64,000 nucleotides of DNA, from positions 103,867,970-103,931,969 of the forward strand of contig NC_084798.1 of NCBI RefSeq assembly GCF_963169125.1, written 5' to 3'. The notes beneath the pieces were generated by a model. The model made no database searches, was not told the DNA's origin, and saw only the letters and a list, made by a program, of their open reading frames with translations. The stretch is from Humulus lupulus. Taxonomy: Eukaryota > Streptophyta > Magnoliopsida > Rosales > Cannabaceae. Below, one piece after another: positions 1 to 11,453 of the stretch. How positions within the stretch are numbered: the first letter of the stretch is position 1; the number at the start of each line of letters is the position of its first letter. The position numbers and the translations under genes are program-made.

Positions 1-1669
1 AGGAAAGTCTTGGAAAAGTCTTGGGACTTTGATCCTTAGAGTAGCTAGAAGTTCATCTGGATTTAGCTACCAATTAAGGTAAGGTTTAAGAGTTTGGTCT
101 GAGTTTTCTGAGTTTGATGATGTTTATTCTGATTTTGAGTTTTGGATGGAAATTAAGGGGCTTGAGCTTGGGGATTTGAGGAACTAAAGGATGGAAGGGC
201 ATATAAGACAACCTAAGGTCGAATTCTCCCAGCTAAGGTAGCCAATTCTAACTTTGAACTTATGGGTTTCTAGTTTTCTGATGATTTCCTTGAGCTTTTG
301 AGCTCAAGTTTGGTTTATGTATTTGATGATGCATTTAGCTAGGATTTTGATATTGATGGGTAGATTTGGTTGAGCTATAGTGAGTGGTAAGGTCAATTTT
401 GAGGTTGGATTAGGTTTGGAGTGGTTTGGTAGAGCTTTGGCTAGGGAAAGTTTGAAGGAAAAACCCAGAAGTTGCATGTTGCAGGTTGTAGCGTTAGCAT
501 TGGAGTGGTACAGCGCTATGCTTGGTTTTCTGGGGGGCGTTTTTCACTGTTTTCAGCGTTGTAGGACTCTACCTCCAGAAATAGGTTTTGGGTATTTCTC
601 TTAGGGTTTTTTCTTGGGGGCTCGGGGGTCGATTCCACCACCCCGTTTGGTGGAATTGGGCTTCCCGAGAGCTTGGGAGTGGTCTCAAAGTTGGGTTACG
701 GAATTGAGATTTAATGATGGTTCTATTTTACGGTTATGACTAGGTGTACGCTAGGGCTTGGATGGGATCGTGCTAAAGGGTCGTTTTCATTAACCAAAGC
801 AATCGGAATCAAGGGTAAGAAACTACACCCGGTTATATGGTTATGTTGGGACTAAGAGTTCCCTATTCTTGTATTTGATGTCATATGATGGTATTATGCC
901 ATGGGGACATGAGATAAACGGCCTAAGAGTGCCAAAATCTATATTTACGCACAGGACGCGGCTCGGGAACTGGTAGCTGAGGTAAAGTATATAATCACTG
1001 AGCTCCGCCTAAGCGAGCCGGAGTCAATGGGACAATCAGAGGGTGCGACCTAAGGGCATTGACCCTGGATAGTGTGTTATATGTTTATTGTTATGAATCT
1101 GATGATTATGGCATGTTTATTATCTAGATGATTGGTTATTGGTTTGCAGATTGATATCGTTGATTATGTGAACAATGTGACTTGCTGAGTATCTGTTTGG
1201 TGATCTGTGAATTATCTGACTGTTGATTGTCGCCTATGCTATGCATTATGGTTTTTCTTGATGGGCCTCGACTCATAGGTGCTACGTGGTGCAGGTAAAG
1301 GCAAGGGCAAGGTGGACCAGTTCTGAGTTGGAGAGCTCTGGGGCTGAATGTACAAAGTCAGCTGATCAGCCGCCATGGTCGAGGGATGGTATAGGGACAG
1401 GAGAACCTAAAATGACTATTTTGCCCTTAGAGTGGCCAGTAGTTGTATATGTCCTGGAATTTTGTAAACTATCCTTTAAACTCTATTTCTTTTGGGATCC
1501 CGTGTATGAAATGTTTATTTAAATGAAATGTCTTTTTTATGACCAAAATCTTTTAACCCTAGTTAAATTATAGTTTCAGTAACACGTTTCTAACTAAATG
1601 ACTTGATTAGCAAGTCTTGCACCTTTATAAACACACAATGTAACGGTCTTGGCTACCCAGGGCGTTACA
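1..1669 (+). repeat. Left LTR of element A (5' end outside window)
   Basis: Bases 173-1669 match 7664-8934 plus 11207-11453 with scattered substitutions and small indels, which defines the LTR pair. The LTR ends GGGCGTTACA and is followed at once by the primer-binding site. It contains the LTR block GTGCAGGTAAAGG at about 1290 and a TTTTGGGATCCCGTG stretch near 1490 that recurs in other LTRs of the window. Short ORFs inside it, such as 380-604 and 1286-1522, show no protein features and are LTR sequence. No TATA box could be assigned with confidence. Confidence 0.9.
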
Positions 1670-1671
1670 AC

Positions 1672-1684
1672 TTGGTATCAGAGC
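1672..1684 (+). other. Primer-binding site, initiator-Met tRNA
   Basis: TTGGTATCAGAGC lies two bases after the LTR end and matches the 3' end complement of plant initiator methionine tRNA. It is the usual primer site of Ty3 and Copia elements and fixes the LTR end and element direction. Confidence 0.93.
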
Positions 1685-2058
1685 GTTCTAGGTTTAAAGG
1701 TTCCTGAAAACTGGTTGGACATGTACACTCGCCGCTAAAGACATGCTCTACTCAGGGTTTGGTAATTGTGTATACATGTTATTATGCTTAAATTATTGGA
1801 AAGAAATATGGATGTTGATATCTGTTTGATTGATAGGAAGCATGAGATATTGATAGGGCCTGGCCCTTGACTGTTGTGTGATGATATTGAGGCATGCTTA
1901 TTAGCATTGTTGTTGTATGTGAATGAATATTTGAATAAACTGTTATATCTTGATTGCTTGTGATTGCTTGTGTTCCAATGGTGAATTATGGAAGGACTAT
2001 TACCCTGTCATCATAGTATGACCGCCGAGTCATTGATTGTAGATTAACATGGATAGCT

Positions 2059-3205
2059 ATGCATCCAAGACGATCTGTACGACTTACCGGCATTAGGTCT
2101 GAGGCAAGGGATGATGACCAGGGCTAGAACCCTTCGCCAGTCCCTGAGAACTGGCAGCAGGTTATGGCAGATATGCAAGCCCAGCTTTAGAGTCAAGATG
2201 AATAGATCTGTCTTCTGAGACAGTAGGCTCTGTCAGGGAGTGCTGCCCCTATTTTTCCACCTGCCGTAGCACCAATTTTACAGATAGTGGAGGTTGGAAA
2301 TAATTGGGAGAGTTGTATGAGCGGTTCAGGAGACAACATCCTCCAACTTTTGAGGGAGGACCAGATCCACTAAAGGCTGAATAGTGGATGAGTATGATTA
2401 CTGCCATTTTAGATTTCATGAGGGTAGAGGGTCATGACAGAGTGGCCTATGCCGCATATATGTTGAGAGAGGATGCCTGCATTTGGTGGGAAGTGGCATC
2501 ACAGACCAGGGATGTTACTACTTTGAGTTGGGATGGATTCAAGGATTTGTTCAGTCAGAAGTATTACAATATTGCCATCAGGGCAGCGAAGGTTAATGAA
2601 TTTGTGGGATTGGTTCAGGGCAACATGACAGTGATAGAGTATGCCCTGAAGTTCGACAGACTTGCGAAGTTTGTACCAGATCTTATGCCTACAGATGCAA
2701 CTAGGCAGGACAAATTTATTAGAGGGCTTATGCCATGATAGCCCGGGATGTGAGAATTACAACAGTACCTGGGGGGACGACTTATGCCCAGGCTGTTGAG
2801 AAGGCTCTTACCGCTGAGGAAGCAGAGAACAAGATCTGGAGGGAGAGTGCGGCAAGATGGGAGGGCCGCAAAGCAGTGCCTCCATACTCTGGGTCTGGTA
2901 GGGGCGGAGGCCCCAGTGATCTGAAGAGGAAGACCCCTGATGCTTCGACCAATCCTGGTTCTGATAGGAGAGGTCAACGTACTCAGGGTGGCCGTCAGGG
3001 AGGTAGTGATACATGGAGGAGCAATCCTGAGTGCACGAGATGTAGAAGACGCCATCCGGGTGAATGTCAGGCCAAGGCCTGTTATGTGTGCGGGGTGGTA
3101 GGACACCTCAAGAAGGACTGCCCAACAGTGAAGAAAGGGGAAGCAGGGAAGGTGGACAGCTTGGCTCCAACTCGAGTATTCACCCTGACATAGGCAGAGG
3201 CCGAG
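2059..3205 (+). pseudogene. gag: gag of element A (broken)
   Basis: Capsid-nucleocapsid gene of the Ty3 element. The likely start is ATG 2059, opening an arginine-rich N terminus. The capsid-type gag domain is read from about 2340 to 2740, with the WW-containing segment CIWWEV near residue 30 of the open frame that begins at 2388. Two zinc-binding clusters follow: CTRCRRRHPGEC and then CYVCGVVGHLKKDC (3080-3121), a classical CCHC knuckle. Breaks: TAG at 2125, 2188, 2203, 2224, 2382 and 3191, a 1-bp loss near 2310-2325 and another at 2735 inside the motif before MIARDVRI. Nearly all the stops sit where glutamine is expected, so CAG to TAG change is likely. Without these breaks it would be one reading frame running into the protease. 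Confidence 0.88.
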
Positions 3206-3720
3206 GCTAGTCCCTCGGTAGTGACAGGTCAACTTTCTAGCGATGGCTCTCCTTTTACTGTATTGATTGACTTTGGTGCTACACATTCATTTGTTTCTAA
3301 TAAGGTGATTGATAGACTATGTAGACCTAGTGAGTATTATACAGCAGGGTTTGGAACTATATTTCCTACAGGGGAACTGGTAGTTTCTAGGAGGTGGATT
3401 AGAGCACTGCCAGTGATGGTTGATGATAGGGAGTTATCAGTAGACTTGATTGAGTTGGGTATGGAGGACTTTGACATTATTTTGGGCATGGATTGGCTGG
3501 TTAGATACGAAGCTACTATTGATTGTAGGAATAAGATGGTGACCTTTGAACCAGAAGGAGAGGATCCTTTTGTTTTCGAGGGTGCGGTATGTGGACCCCG
3601 TGTACCCATGATATTAGCGTTGAAGGCTAGGGACCTATTACATGGGGGATGTATAGGTTTCCTGGCTAATGTTTTGGATACTACCAGGGTGTTACCAGCA
3701 GGGTTGTAGGAGACTAGATT
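3206..3720 (+). pseudogene. Aspartic protease of element A (broken)
   Basis: Retroviral-type protease domain that would cut the gag-pol polyprotein. The active-site loop reads LIDFGATHSFVS near 3267-3302; plant Ty3 proteases normally have D-S-G-A-T-H here, so the serine has become phenylalanine (a TCT to TTT type change). The flap-side region with ILGMDWL follows at about 3480. The open frame is 3221-3709 and ends at a TAG (3707) that again replaces an expected CAG before ETRLVREFLDVF, which leads into the reverse transcriptase in the same frame. The domain order fits Ty3 elements. Confidence 0.88.
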
Positions 3721-4700
3721 GGTTCGTGAATTCTTGGATGTATTCTTTGAGGATTTACCAAGGTTGCCGACACACAGGGAGATTCAGTTTGTTATTGAGT
3801 TGGCACTGGGGACAGAGCCAGTGTCGAGGGCACCATATAAAATGGCACCAGTAGAACTAAAGGAATTAAAGATACAGCTGTAGGAACTTCTGGATTTAGG
3901 GTTATCAGGTCGAGCTATTCGCCATGGGGTACTCCAGTTTTGTTTGTGAAGAAGAAGGACGGGACTCTGAGGATGTGTATAGACTACAGGGAGTTGAACA
4001 AGTTAACTATCAAGAATAAGTATCCTCTACCAAGGATTGACGACTTGTTTGATCAGCTGCAGGGAAAGAAGGTATTCTCGAAGATTGATCTTCAGTCTGG
4101 TTATCACCAGCTGAGGATCAGGGACAAGGATATACCGAAGACGGCCTTCCAAACAAGGTATGGACACTATGAGTTTCTGGTCATGTCGTTTGGCTTGACC
4201 AATGCCCCAGCAGCCTTCATGGACTTAATGAACAGGGTGTTCAAGGACTTCTTGGATCAGTTCATCATTGTCTTCATCGATGACATTTTAGTGTACTCCA
4301 GTTCAGAGGCAGAGCACGAGTTTCATCTTCGACAGGTCTTGCAGAGGTTAAGAGAGCACCAGTTGTATGCCAAGTTTAAGAAGTGTGAGTTTTGGCTACC
4401 AGAAGTGACATTCCTTGGACATATTGTTGGTGAAGATAGGATTAAGGTGGGTCAATCTAAGGTGGAGGCAGTGAGAGATTGGCCGAGGCCAAGGAATGCC
4501 TCGGAGGCTCGGAGCTTCCTCAGGTTAGCAGGTTACTACAGACGATTTGTGGAAGGGTTTTCAAAGATCGCTGCACCGATGACAGAATTGACACAGAATA
4601 ATTTGAAGTTCGTCTGGTCAGACAAGTGTGAGAACAATTTTCAAGAATTAAAGGGGCGACTTATTACTGCACTTGTGCTGATTCTTCCTTCAGAGGAAGG
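3721..4700 (+). pseudogene. Reverse transcriptase of element A (broken)
   Basis: RNA-dependent DNA polymerase. The linker TRLVREFLDVFFEDLP leads into the fingers, and the open part (3940-4794) begins [19 protein letters not shown]. The palm motifs are clear: [13 protein letters not shown] near 4081, then FIDDILVYS with the catalytic FIDD at 4273-4284. The thumb and connection follow, with [13 protein letters not shown] near 4410. Breaks: TAG at 3881 in QL*EL where QLQEL is expected, and a 1-bp loss near 3900 just before the SPWGTPVLF segment. A second frameshift lies around 4780 at the RNase H start. Very close to canonical plant chromovirus RT, so the family is secure even though the gene is dead. 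Confidence 0.93.
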
Positions 4701-5070
4701 AAAGTTTGTAATTTATTGCAACGAATCGAGGTTGGGTTTAGGTTGTGTGTTGATGCAGAACGAGAAGGTTATAGCTTATGCATACAACAACTAAAGGAGT
4801 ATGAGCAGTGCTATCCTACCCATGATTTGGATTTAGCAGTAGTGGTATTCACATTGAAGGTCTGGCGACATTATCTGTACGGGGAGAAGTGTGAGATATA
4901 CACTGATCATAAGAGTTTGAAGTACTTATTCATGCAGAAGAACTTGAACATGAGGTAGAGGCGTTGGCTAGAGTTGGTAAAAGACTATGACTGTGATATT
5001 CTTTACCATCTGGGGAAAGCCAATGTTGGGCGGATGCATTGAGCCGGAGAGGCTCGGGGCAGTTATTTAG
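4701..5070 (+). pseudogene. RNase H of element A (broken)
   Basis: RNase H domain that removes the RNA template after reverse transcription. After a frameshift near 4780, frame 4716-4958 reads [19 protein letters not shown], then KVWRHYLYGEKCEIYTDHKS, the usual fourth-motif region with the catalytic aspartate in YTDHKSL (about 4900). The frame ends at TAG 4956 in NMR*RRWLELV, where CAG is standard. A further frame break follows near 5030, in the stretch coding the ANVGADALSR-like tail. Confidence 0.85.
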
Positions 5071-6264
5071 TTCTACTCAGATTTCTAGAGAGTTGGCTGA
5101 TGAGATGACCAGAGCAAGGATAGAACTGGTGGTGGGTCGATTGGCTAATGTGACTTTGCAGTTGACCCTACTAGAATGGATTTAGGAAGCTCAGTTGGTA
5201 GATGCTCAATTACCATCAGTTAGAGAGAATGTCTTAGCGGGGGTAGTTAAGGACTATTCTATTTCTAAGATTGGTATGCTACGATATCAGGGGCGGCGGA
5301 TTTGTGTCCCAGCTGATGTAGGAATCAAACGAGATGAAGAAGGATTTCCATACTGCGCTGTACTCACTTTATTCGGGTACCACGAAGATGTATCAAGATC
5401 TACGGACCTTGTATTGGTGGCCCGGGATGAAGAAGGATGTGGTGGAGTACATGGCCAGATGTTTAACCTGTTAGCAGGTGAAAGCTGAACATCAGCGACC
5501 AGCAGTGTTGCTTCAGCCTTCGGGTATTCCCTAGTGGAAATGGGAGGATATTACGATGGACTTTGTGGGAGGTTTACCCAGGACAGTAGGGCTTCATGAT
5601 TCGGTGTGGGTAATAGTGGACAGATACACCAAGTCAGCTCATTTTCTTCCAGTGAAGACGACATATACAGTGGATCAGTATGCAGAGTTATATGTGAGGG
5701 AGATCGTACGTCTCCATGGGGTTCCTAAGTCCATAGTGTCAGACCGGGATCCTATCTTAGTTTTGGGGTAGTTTGTAGAAGGCTATGGGGACTCAGTTGA
5801 AGTTCAGCACAGCCTTTCATCCTCAGACTGATGGACAGTCTGAGAGGACGATTCAGGTGTTGGAGGATATGCTTAGGGCATGCGTGATCGATTTTGAGGG
5901 ATCGTGGAGTAAGTATCTCCTATTGATTGAGTTTTCATATAACAACAGTTACCAATCAACGATTGAAGTGGCTCCATATGAGATGTTAAATGGGAGAAGA
6001 TGTAGATCACCCATTCATTGGGATGAGATGGGTGAGAGGAAGTATTTGGGGCCGAACATGGTTCAGAGGACAAATGAAGCTATTGAGAAGATTCGAGCTA
6101 GGATGATTGCTTCATAGATCAGACAGAAAAGCTACGCTGATCCTAAGCGTAGGGACGTGGAGTTCCAGGTTAGATTTCACGTGTTTTTGTGAGTCTCACT
6201 GCTGTGAGGGGTGAGGAGGTTTAGGCAGAAGGAAAAGCTAAGCCCTAGATTTATTGGACCTTTT
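5071..6264 (+). pseudogene. Integrase of element A, N-terminal and core part (broken)
   Basis: Integrase that would insert the DNA copy. The zinc-binding N terminus (about 5330-5480) is frameshifted, but YWWPGMKKDVVEYMA and the C-x2-C segment can be read in another frame. The catalytic core has MDFVGGLP and DRYTKSAHFLPVKTTY (5556-5660), SDRDP near 5740, and FSTAFHPQTDGQSERTIQ with the glutamate at about 5840. Stops: TAG at 5183, 5532, 5769 and 6115, all at expected CAG. The tail then reads FRQKEKLSPRFIGPFE until a solo LTR interrupts it at 6270; it resumes at 7457. Confidence 0.9.
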
Positions 6265-6269
6265 GAGAT

Positions 6270-7451
6270 TGTTGCAATATTTTTATTACACGCAAGTGCA
6301 CATATCATACAAGTAGTAACTCACACAGGTGAGGTCGTACCCAAGGGAATTGCAGCTAAGTACTAACAAAATTTGATTTATATTTCTATTTGGCAACAAT
6401 AAAAATTGGTTTTTAAAATTATAATGCAGAAAACACAACAAGCAAAACAATAAATAAAAAGGATTTGACAATGGATGTGAAAATTAGGAATATGATTTCA
6501 ATTGCTTTGATTACCCAATTGTTAATACTAGTCAACTATTCTTCTTCCTCCTATGTGATGACAGATTATAAAATCACCTAAACTCTTTTCAGATCATAAA
6601 GGTACTAAATTGCATTGTCAACTATTGCATCTCTGAGATAGTACAACAAACAATTCGCATTAAGCAATAATCTAAAAGTCACACAAGCTATGCGAATACT
6701 TTCGTTTCACATCAAAACCTATGTTTATTCATTTAGAGCATTCCTAATAATCACTTTTCAGATTTCATATTAGGATCATAAATCATGCTTAAGGTGATCA
6801 ATCTCAAACATGTATTGAGCACAAAAATGAACAAATCACATAAACAAGGAAGAAGGAATAATCAAATAGCATTAATCCATGGAATAATCTCAGTCAATAC
6901 CCATCAAATCCCTAAATAGGAGTTTAGCTCATAATCTCAATATTCATATCCATAATCAAATTAAACATAAACAATAACATAGAAAATTAAAGAAAAAGAG
7001 AATGAAACTAGATTGGGAATTGTCACAGATCGCCCACGCTTGCTCCAAGCTTCTCCTTCTTCTTTTTTTCACCTCCCTTTGTCTCTAGGCTCTAATTCAC
7101 GTTTTTTCCTCCCTAAATTGCATCAGAACTCGTTACCCTAAATTAGCCCCTGTGAATGGACCAATATGCGCTTCATTTAAAAATCTGCCGAATTTCAATT
7201 TCCAGCAACCTAGCGCGGTCGCGCTCTACAGTAGCGAGGTCGCTCCACTCTCTCAGAAAAGGCATTTTTGACAGCTTTACGAATTTTTGTGCTTTTTGGC
7301 ATCTTTTTCATTCTAAATCATCCCAATCCTTCAAAACCTGAAAATAAACAAAAACAACACAAAACAAGCGTAAAATAGAACAAAACAACCCTAAACCTCT
7401 AAAATACTTCCTAAGTAGACACACTAAAACAAGTCTAAAACTCGCTAATCA
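6270..7451. mobile_element. Solo LTR S1 nested in integrase of element A
   Basis: Begins TGTTGCAATATT and ends CTAATCA, flanked by the perfect 5-bp duplication GAGAT (6265-6269 and 7452-7456). Removing it and one GAGAT restores the integrase frame from PFE into ILERIGQVAYRLALPP. The first 100 bases carry the GCAAGTGCAC and GAGGTCGTACCCAAGGGAAT stretch seen at the ends of several plant LTR families. No internal coding region. The short ORF at 7156-7341 is not a gene. It includes a small GC-rich patch with CGCGGTCGCGCTCTACAGT near 7216, like other LTRs here. Confidence 0.88.
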
Positions 7452-7456
7452 GAGAT

Positions 7457-7663
7457 CCTGGAGAGGATCGGGCAGGTGGCTTATAGGTTAGCTTTGCCAC
7501 CATCGTTGTTGGGAGTTCATGATGTATTCCATGTTTCTATGCTTTGAAAGCACGTCTCAGATACAACGCATGTGTTGATGTATGAAGGCTTGGAATTGTA
7601 GACAGATTTGTCCTATGAGGAGCGAGTGGTTCAGATTTTTGATCGGAAGAATAAAGTTCAACA
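7457..7663 (+). pseudogene. Integrase C-terminal part of element A, truncated
   Basis: Continuation of the integrase after nested LTR S1. The frame reads ILERIGQVAYRLALPPSL, LGVHDVFHVSML, and after a TGA (expected CGA) KHVSDTTHVLMYEGLEL, a TAG, then SYEERVVQIFDRKNKVQQ. The sequence then switches without warning to LTR sequence at 7664. The rest of the C terminus (a chromodomain in related elements), the polypurine tract and the LTR start are gone. Confidence 0.87.
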
Positions 7664-8934
7664 GATTTGAGGAACTAAAAGATGGAAGGGCATAGAAGAC
7701 AACCTAAGGTCAAATTCTCCCAGCTAAGGTAACCAATTCTAACTTTGAAGTTCTGGGTTTCCAGTTTTCTGATGATGTCCTTGAGCTTTTGAGCTCAATT
7801 TTGGTTTATGTATTTGATGATGCCTTTAGCTTGGATTTTGATGTTGATGGGTTGATTTGGTTGAGCTATAGTGAGAGGTAAGGTCAATTTTGAGGTTGGA
7901 TAAGGTTTGGAGTGGTTTGGTAGAGCTTTGGCTCGGGAAAGTTTGAAGGAAATACCAAGAAGTTGCATGTTGCTGGTTGTAGCACTGTAGCGCTAGCATT
8001 GGAGCGCTACAACGCTATGCTTGGTTTTCTGGGGGGCGTTTTTCTCTGTTTGTAGCACTGTAGCGCCCACCTAGTGGCGCTGTAGCACTACCCTGCCTCC
8101 AGAAATGGGTTTTGGGTATCGTAGGGTTTCTACTTGGGGGCTCGGGGGTCAATTCCACCACCCCGTTTGGTGGAATTGGGCATCCCGAGAGCTTGGGATT
8201 GGTCCCGAAGTTGGGTTACGAAATTGAGATTTAATGATGGTTCTATTTTATGGTTGTGACTAGGTGTATGCTAGGGCTCGGACAGGATCGTGCTCAACGG
8301 TCGTTTTCATTAACCAATGCAATCAAAATCAAAGGTAAGAAACTGCACCCGATTATATGGTTATGTTGGGACTAAGAGTTCCGTATTCTTGTATTTGACG
8401 TCATATGATGGTATTATGCCATGGGGACATGAGATAAACGGCCTAAGAGTGCCGAAATCTATATTTGTGCACAGGACGCGGCTCGGGAACTGGTAGCTAA
8501 GGTAATGTATATAATCACTGAGCTCCGCCTAAGCGAGTCGGAGTCAGTGGGACAATCAGAGGAAAGGGCATTGACCCTGGATAGTGTGTTATATGTTTAT
8601 TGTTATGAATCTGATGATTATGGCATGTTTATTATCTGGATGATTAGTTATTGGTTTACAGATTGATATCATTGATTATGTGAACTATGTGACTTGCTGA
8701 GTATTTGTTTGGTGATCTGTGAATTATTTGGCTGTTGATTGTCGCTTATGCTATGCATTATGGTTTTTCTTGTTGGGCCTTGGCTCACGAGTGCTATGTG
8801 GTGCAGGTAAAGGCAAGGGCAAGGTGGACCAGTCCTGAGTTGGAGAGCTCTGGGGCTGAATGTACATAGTCTGTTGATCGGCTGCCACAGCCAAGGGATG
8901 GTACAGGGACAGGAGAACCTAAAATGTCTATTTT

Positions 8935-11201
8935 TGTAACGCCCTGGTTACCCCAGAACAGTTACGGTGAACCGGAAATTTGACTCGCTACCCGAGTCCT
9001 TTGGTTAAAAACGTGATCTAAGTGTTATTATTAGGTTAAGGTGAAAAATCAGCAAAGAGGAAAGGGTACATTTCATTAAGTAAACAAACTGCTCATGAGC
9101 CTTTCAAAATGTTTACAAGTAGTTCGTAATACAAAAGAGTTGCTACAGTTCCAAATTTACAATCCCCGCCGGCCTAACCGGCAAAAATAGGGTAAACCCC
9201 TAGTCCCTCTGAGAACTCCTTGACCGTGGCGGTCAAGCGGCCCTGTATGTACACAACACCACCCAAGCTCTCCACTCAGGGCTGGTTAAGCTTTTCCTTT
9301 CCTTTACCTGCACCACAAAGCACCCATGAGCCAAGGCCCAGCAAGAAAACACAATAAGACATGATATAATTTCAACTACGGTCGTAATAACCACTCAGGT
9401 CTATCAGTCCAAGCAAATAGGTGACAGTAGCCAAAAGCCACAATAATGAGCATCGCTTCCTCTAGCCATGTGACGATAGGGTCACCAGGGCTTAGCTGAT
9501 AAGTGATTCTTTCTTAAGTTTGATTAGGACAGGTGCAAGGTGATTAGTCACCAACATAACCTTCCTCTCGACCCTAGAGTCGAAACCATGGACAACGTCC
9601 CTTAGCCATGTGACGAACGGTCACCGGGGTCATATACCTTGGCTATAGTCATTTGGTCATAGACCAGGCAAGCGCTTATAAGTTCTTCGACCTTAGGGCC
9701 GGTCCCGCATTAATGCCATAGGGCCATTGAATGCGTGATCATCGACTTTAGAGTCGGTCCCTGACTAGTCAGTGTCATAAACAGGTAATCAGCGTTCATT
9801 AGCATTTAATATGCAATCCACGTCCACATATATCAACCAACATGCTTCAATATCAAATCATGCATGTCATATACCTATACAGGGTGCAGTTGTACTCATA
9901 CACTGTTTTCTTACCTCAAGTTCGAGCGGGAAGTACGATAAAGACGACTCCTGAGAACGATCGATCTTTTAGTTCCTTAGCGGTTACCTAATCACAACCA
10001 ATTATAACCTCCATTAATGATAATCCACAATAATAGGGTCTTAACCTAAGCACCACCCTCAGGACCTCGAAACATGCCCACACGGTGAGTAGATTCGATC
10101 CCGGGCCTTAAGGATTGAAACCCCAAGTCAAAAACCCTTAAAAACACTCAAAACGGGGTTTGGAAGGAACAGGGTAGCGCTACAGCGCTCAACCCCTAGC
10201 GCCACAGCACTCTACTCAGAACCTCCCAAGCGCCAGAAAGCCTCCTGAGGAGCGCTATAGCGCCCTAAGGTGGGCGCTGTAGCGCTACCTCCAGATCCAA
10301 ACACCCCTGAACCGACCTTCTTCAACTCCTTCGACTCTAACTCGATTCCCAAGCTTCCAAAACCTATTCTTGATGCCAAATGAACCCAAAAACCACCCCA
10401 ACACACCCCAAACATCACAAGCATGGGAACCCTAGCCAAAACTCCCAACCAAACCATGAATTCACCCTAGTAATCTCAGCTACAAAATAAAACCAAAACA
10501 GAGTAAACCAGAGAAAACCATGGTTAGAAACTTACCCAAAGCTTGGCCTAGGATGCTCTTCAATGGTGGAACACACTCCCAAACTCCCAAGGCTTGCTTC
10601 CCAAGCTTAAATCCTCAAAATTGGTTCAAAAACCACAAAGAACAGTGAGGAGAAGAAGGTACGGGAGAACTCCTTTGCATACTCTGTTTTTCCATCACTT
10701 TCTTCAGCCATCAAGAGTTATATCTATCCTAGGGGTGAAATGTCCATTTTACCCCTAGGTCAATTAATACTTTCTAAAGGCTCCCAAGGGCATATCTGGT
10801 ACTTTCCTCCTAACTCGTTAATCATAATTAACGCTCTCCAATTCCCGCTATTCCCAATGTTCTCAAATATCAATAATTCACAACCCGTTACCCTTTATCT
10901 CCCGGTAACGCTCTAATCATCAAAATCACCCCGAGACTCAACCCAAGTCCCGACACTTAAACCTTTTGTGACTAAACCGCTAATCAATATTCTACGATCG
11001 TCTCATGTCGAATAGCTCGAACAAACCCACATCATAATGTGGTCTCAACATATATCACCGACATGCATACATTTAACATTATATTATAATATAATTCTCA
11101 TAAACATGCATAAACACATTAAGTGGCATAATTAAACAGTTATGGCCCTCCCGGCCTACTAATCTAGCCATTAACCATAATATGGAATCCGGGGCATTAC
11201 A
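8935..11201 (-). mobile_element. Solo LTR N1, inverted, nested in right LTR of A
   Basis: Starts TGTAACGCCCTGG and ends GGGGCATTACA, flanked by the perfect duplication ATTTT (8930-8934 and 11202-11206). Direction is minus: the reverse complement carries the GCTCATGGGTGC...GTGCAGGTAAAGG block (about 9291-9350) and the CCACAT hairpin (11027-11042) at the positions seen in other LTRs. No coding or primer site. The ORF 10212-10457 spans the GC-rich AGCGCTACAGCGC patch and has no protein features. A short motif of the form TCGACCNTAGNG-CGGTCCC occurs three times at about 9560-9760. Confidence 0.9.
11027..11042 (-). promoter_or_regulatory. Conserved LTR hairpin CCACAT-loop-ATGTGG (N1)
   Basis: Near-perfect inverted repeat CCACATCATAATGTGG, 159 bp inside the LTR 5' end in LTR direction. 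One of seven copies in the window. Function unknown. Confidence 0.6.
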
Positions 11202-11453
11202 ATTTTTCCCTTAGAGTGTCCAGCAGCTGTATATATCTTGGAATTTTGTAAATTGTCCTTTAAACTCTATTTGTTTTGGGATCCCATGTATTTAATGTTT
11301 ATTTAAATGAAATGCATCTTTTAAGACCGAAATTTTTTAACCCTAGTTCACTTATAGTTTCAGTAACACGTTTCTAACTAAATGACTTGATTAGCAAGTC
11401 TTGCACCTTTATAAACACACAGTGTAACAGTCTTGGTTACCCAGGGCATTACA

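Larger units (their letters stand above)
1..11453 (+). mobile_element. Decayed Ty3/gypsy retrotransposon A (chromovirus/Tekay-like)
   Basis: Plus-strand element with a left LTR cut by the window edge, an initiator-Met primer site, gag, protease, reverse transcriptase, RNase H and integrase in Ty3 order, and a right LTR. Many stops and several 1-bp frameshifts make it inactive. Two solo LTRs are nested in it: one in the integrase end, one in the right LTR. The chromodomain region, polypurine tract and start of the right LTR are missing through a deletion at 7663/7664. The element ends at 11453 directly against a different LTR, so it probably inserted into that LTR; the right target copy would begin GGTAT and the left copy lies upstream of the window. 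The clade call rests on the RT and integrase motifs and is an inference. Confidence 0.9.
7664..11453 (+). repeat. Right LTR of element A, 5' truncated and interrupted
   Basis: Matches 173-1669 of the left LTR. The first 172 or more bases are missing because of the deletion that joins it to integrase at GATTTGAGGAACTAAA, a stretch also present in the left LTR. It is split by solo LTR N1 at 8935-11201; its tail (11207-11453) ends CAGGGCATTACA. It retains a longer GC-rich palindromic patch (7975-8095, repeated GTAGCACTGTAGCGC units) that is partly lost in the left copy. Confidence 0.88.

Noticed and set aside
380..604. 74-codon plus-strand ORF near the left edge
   Set aside because: It lies wholly in the left LTR of element A; the other LTR copy does not keep the frame because of indels in the GC-rich patch.
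9470..9780. Repeated TCGACC-TAG-GGTCCC motif as a tRNA-like or riboswitch structure
   Set aside because: Three loose copies within an LTR, without a tRNA fold or any conserved riboswitch core.
10212..10457. 81-codon minus-strand ORF
   Set aside because: Inside solo LTR N1 across its GC-rich patch; no domain or conserved motif.
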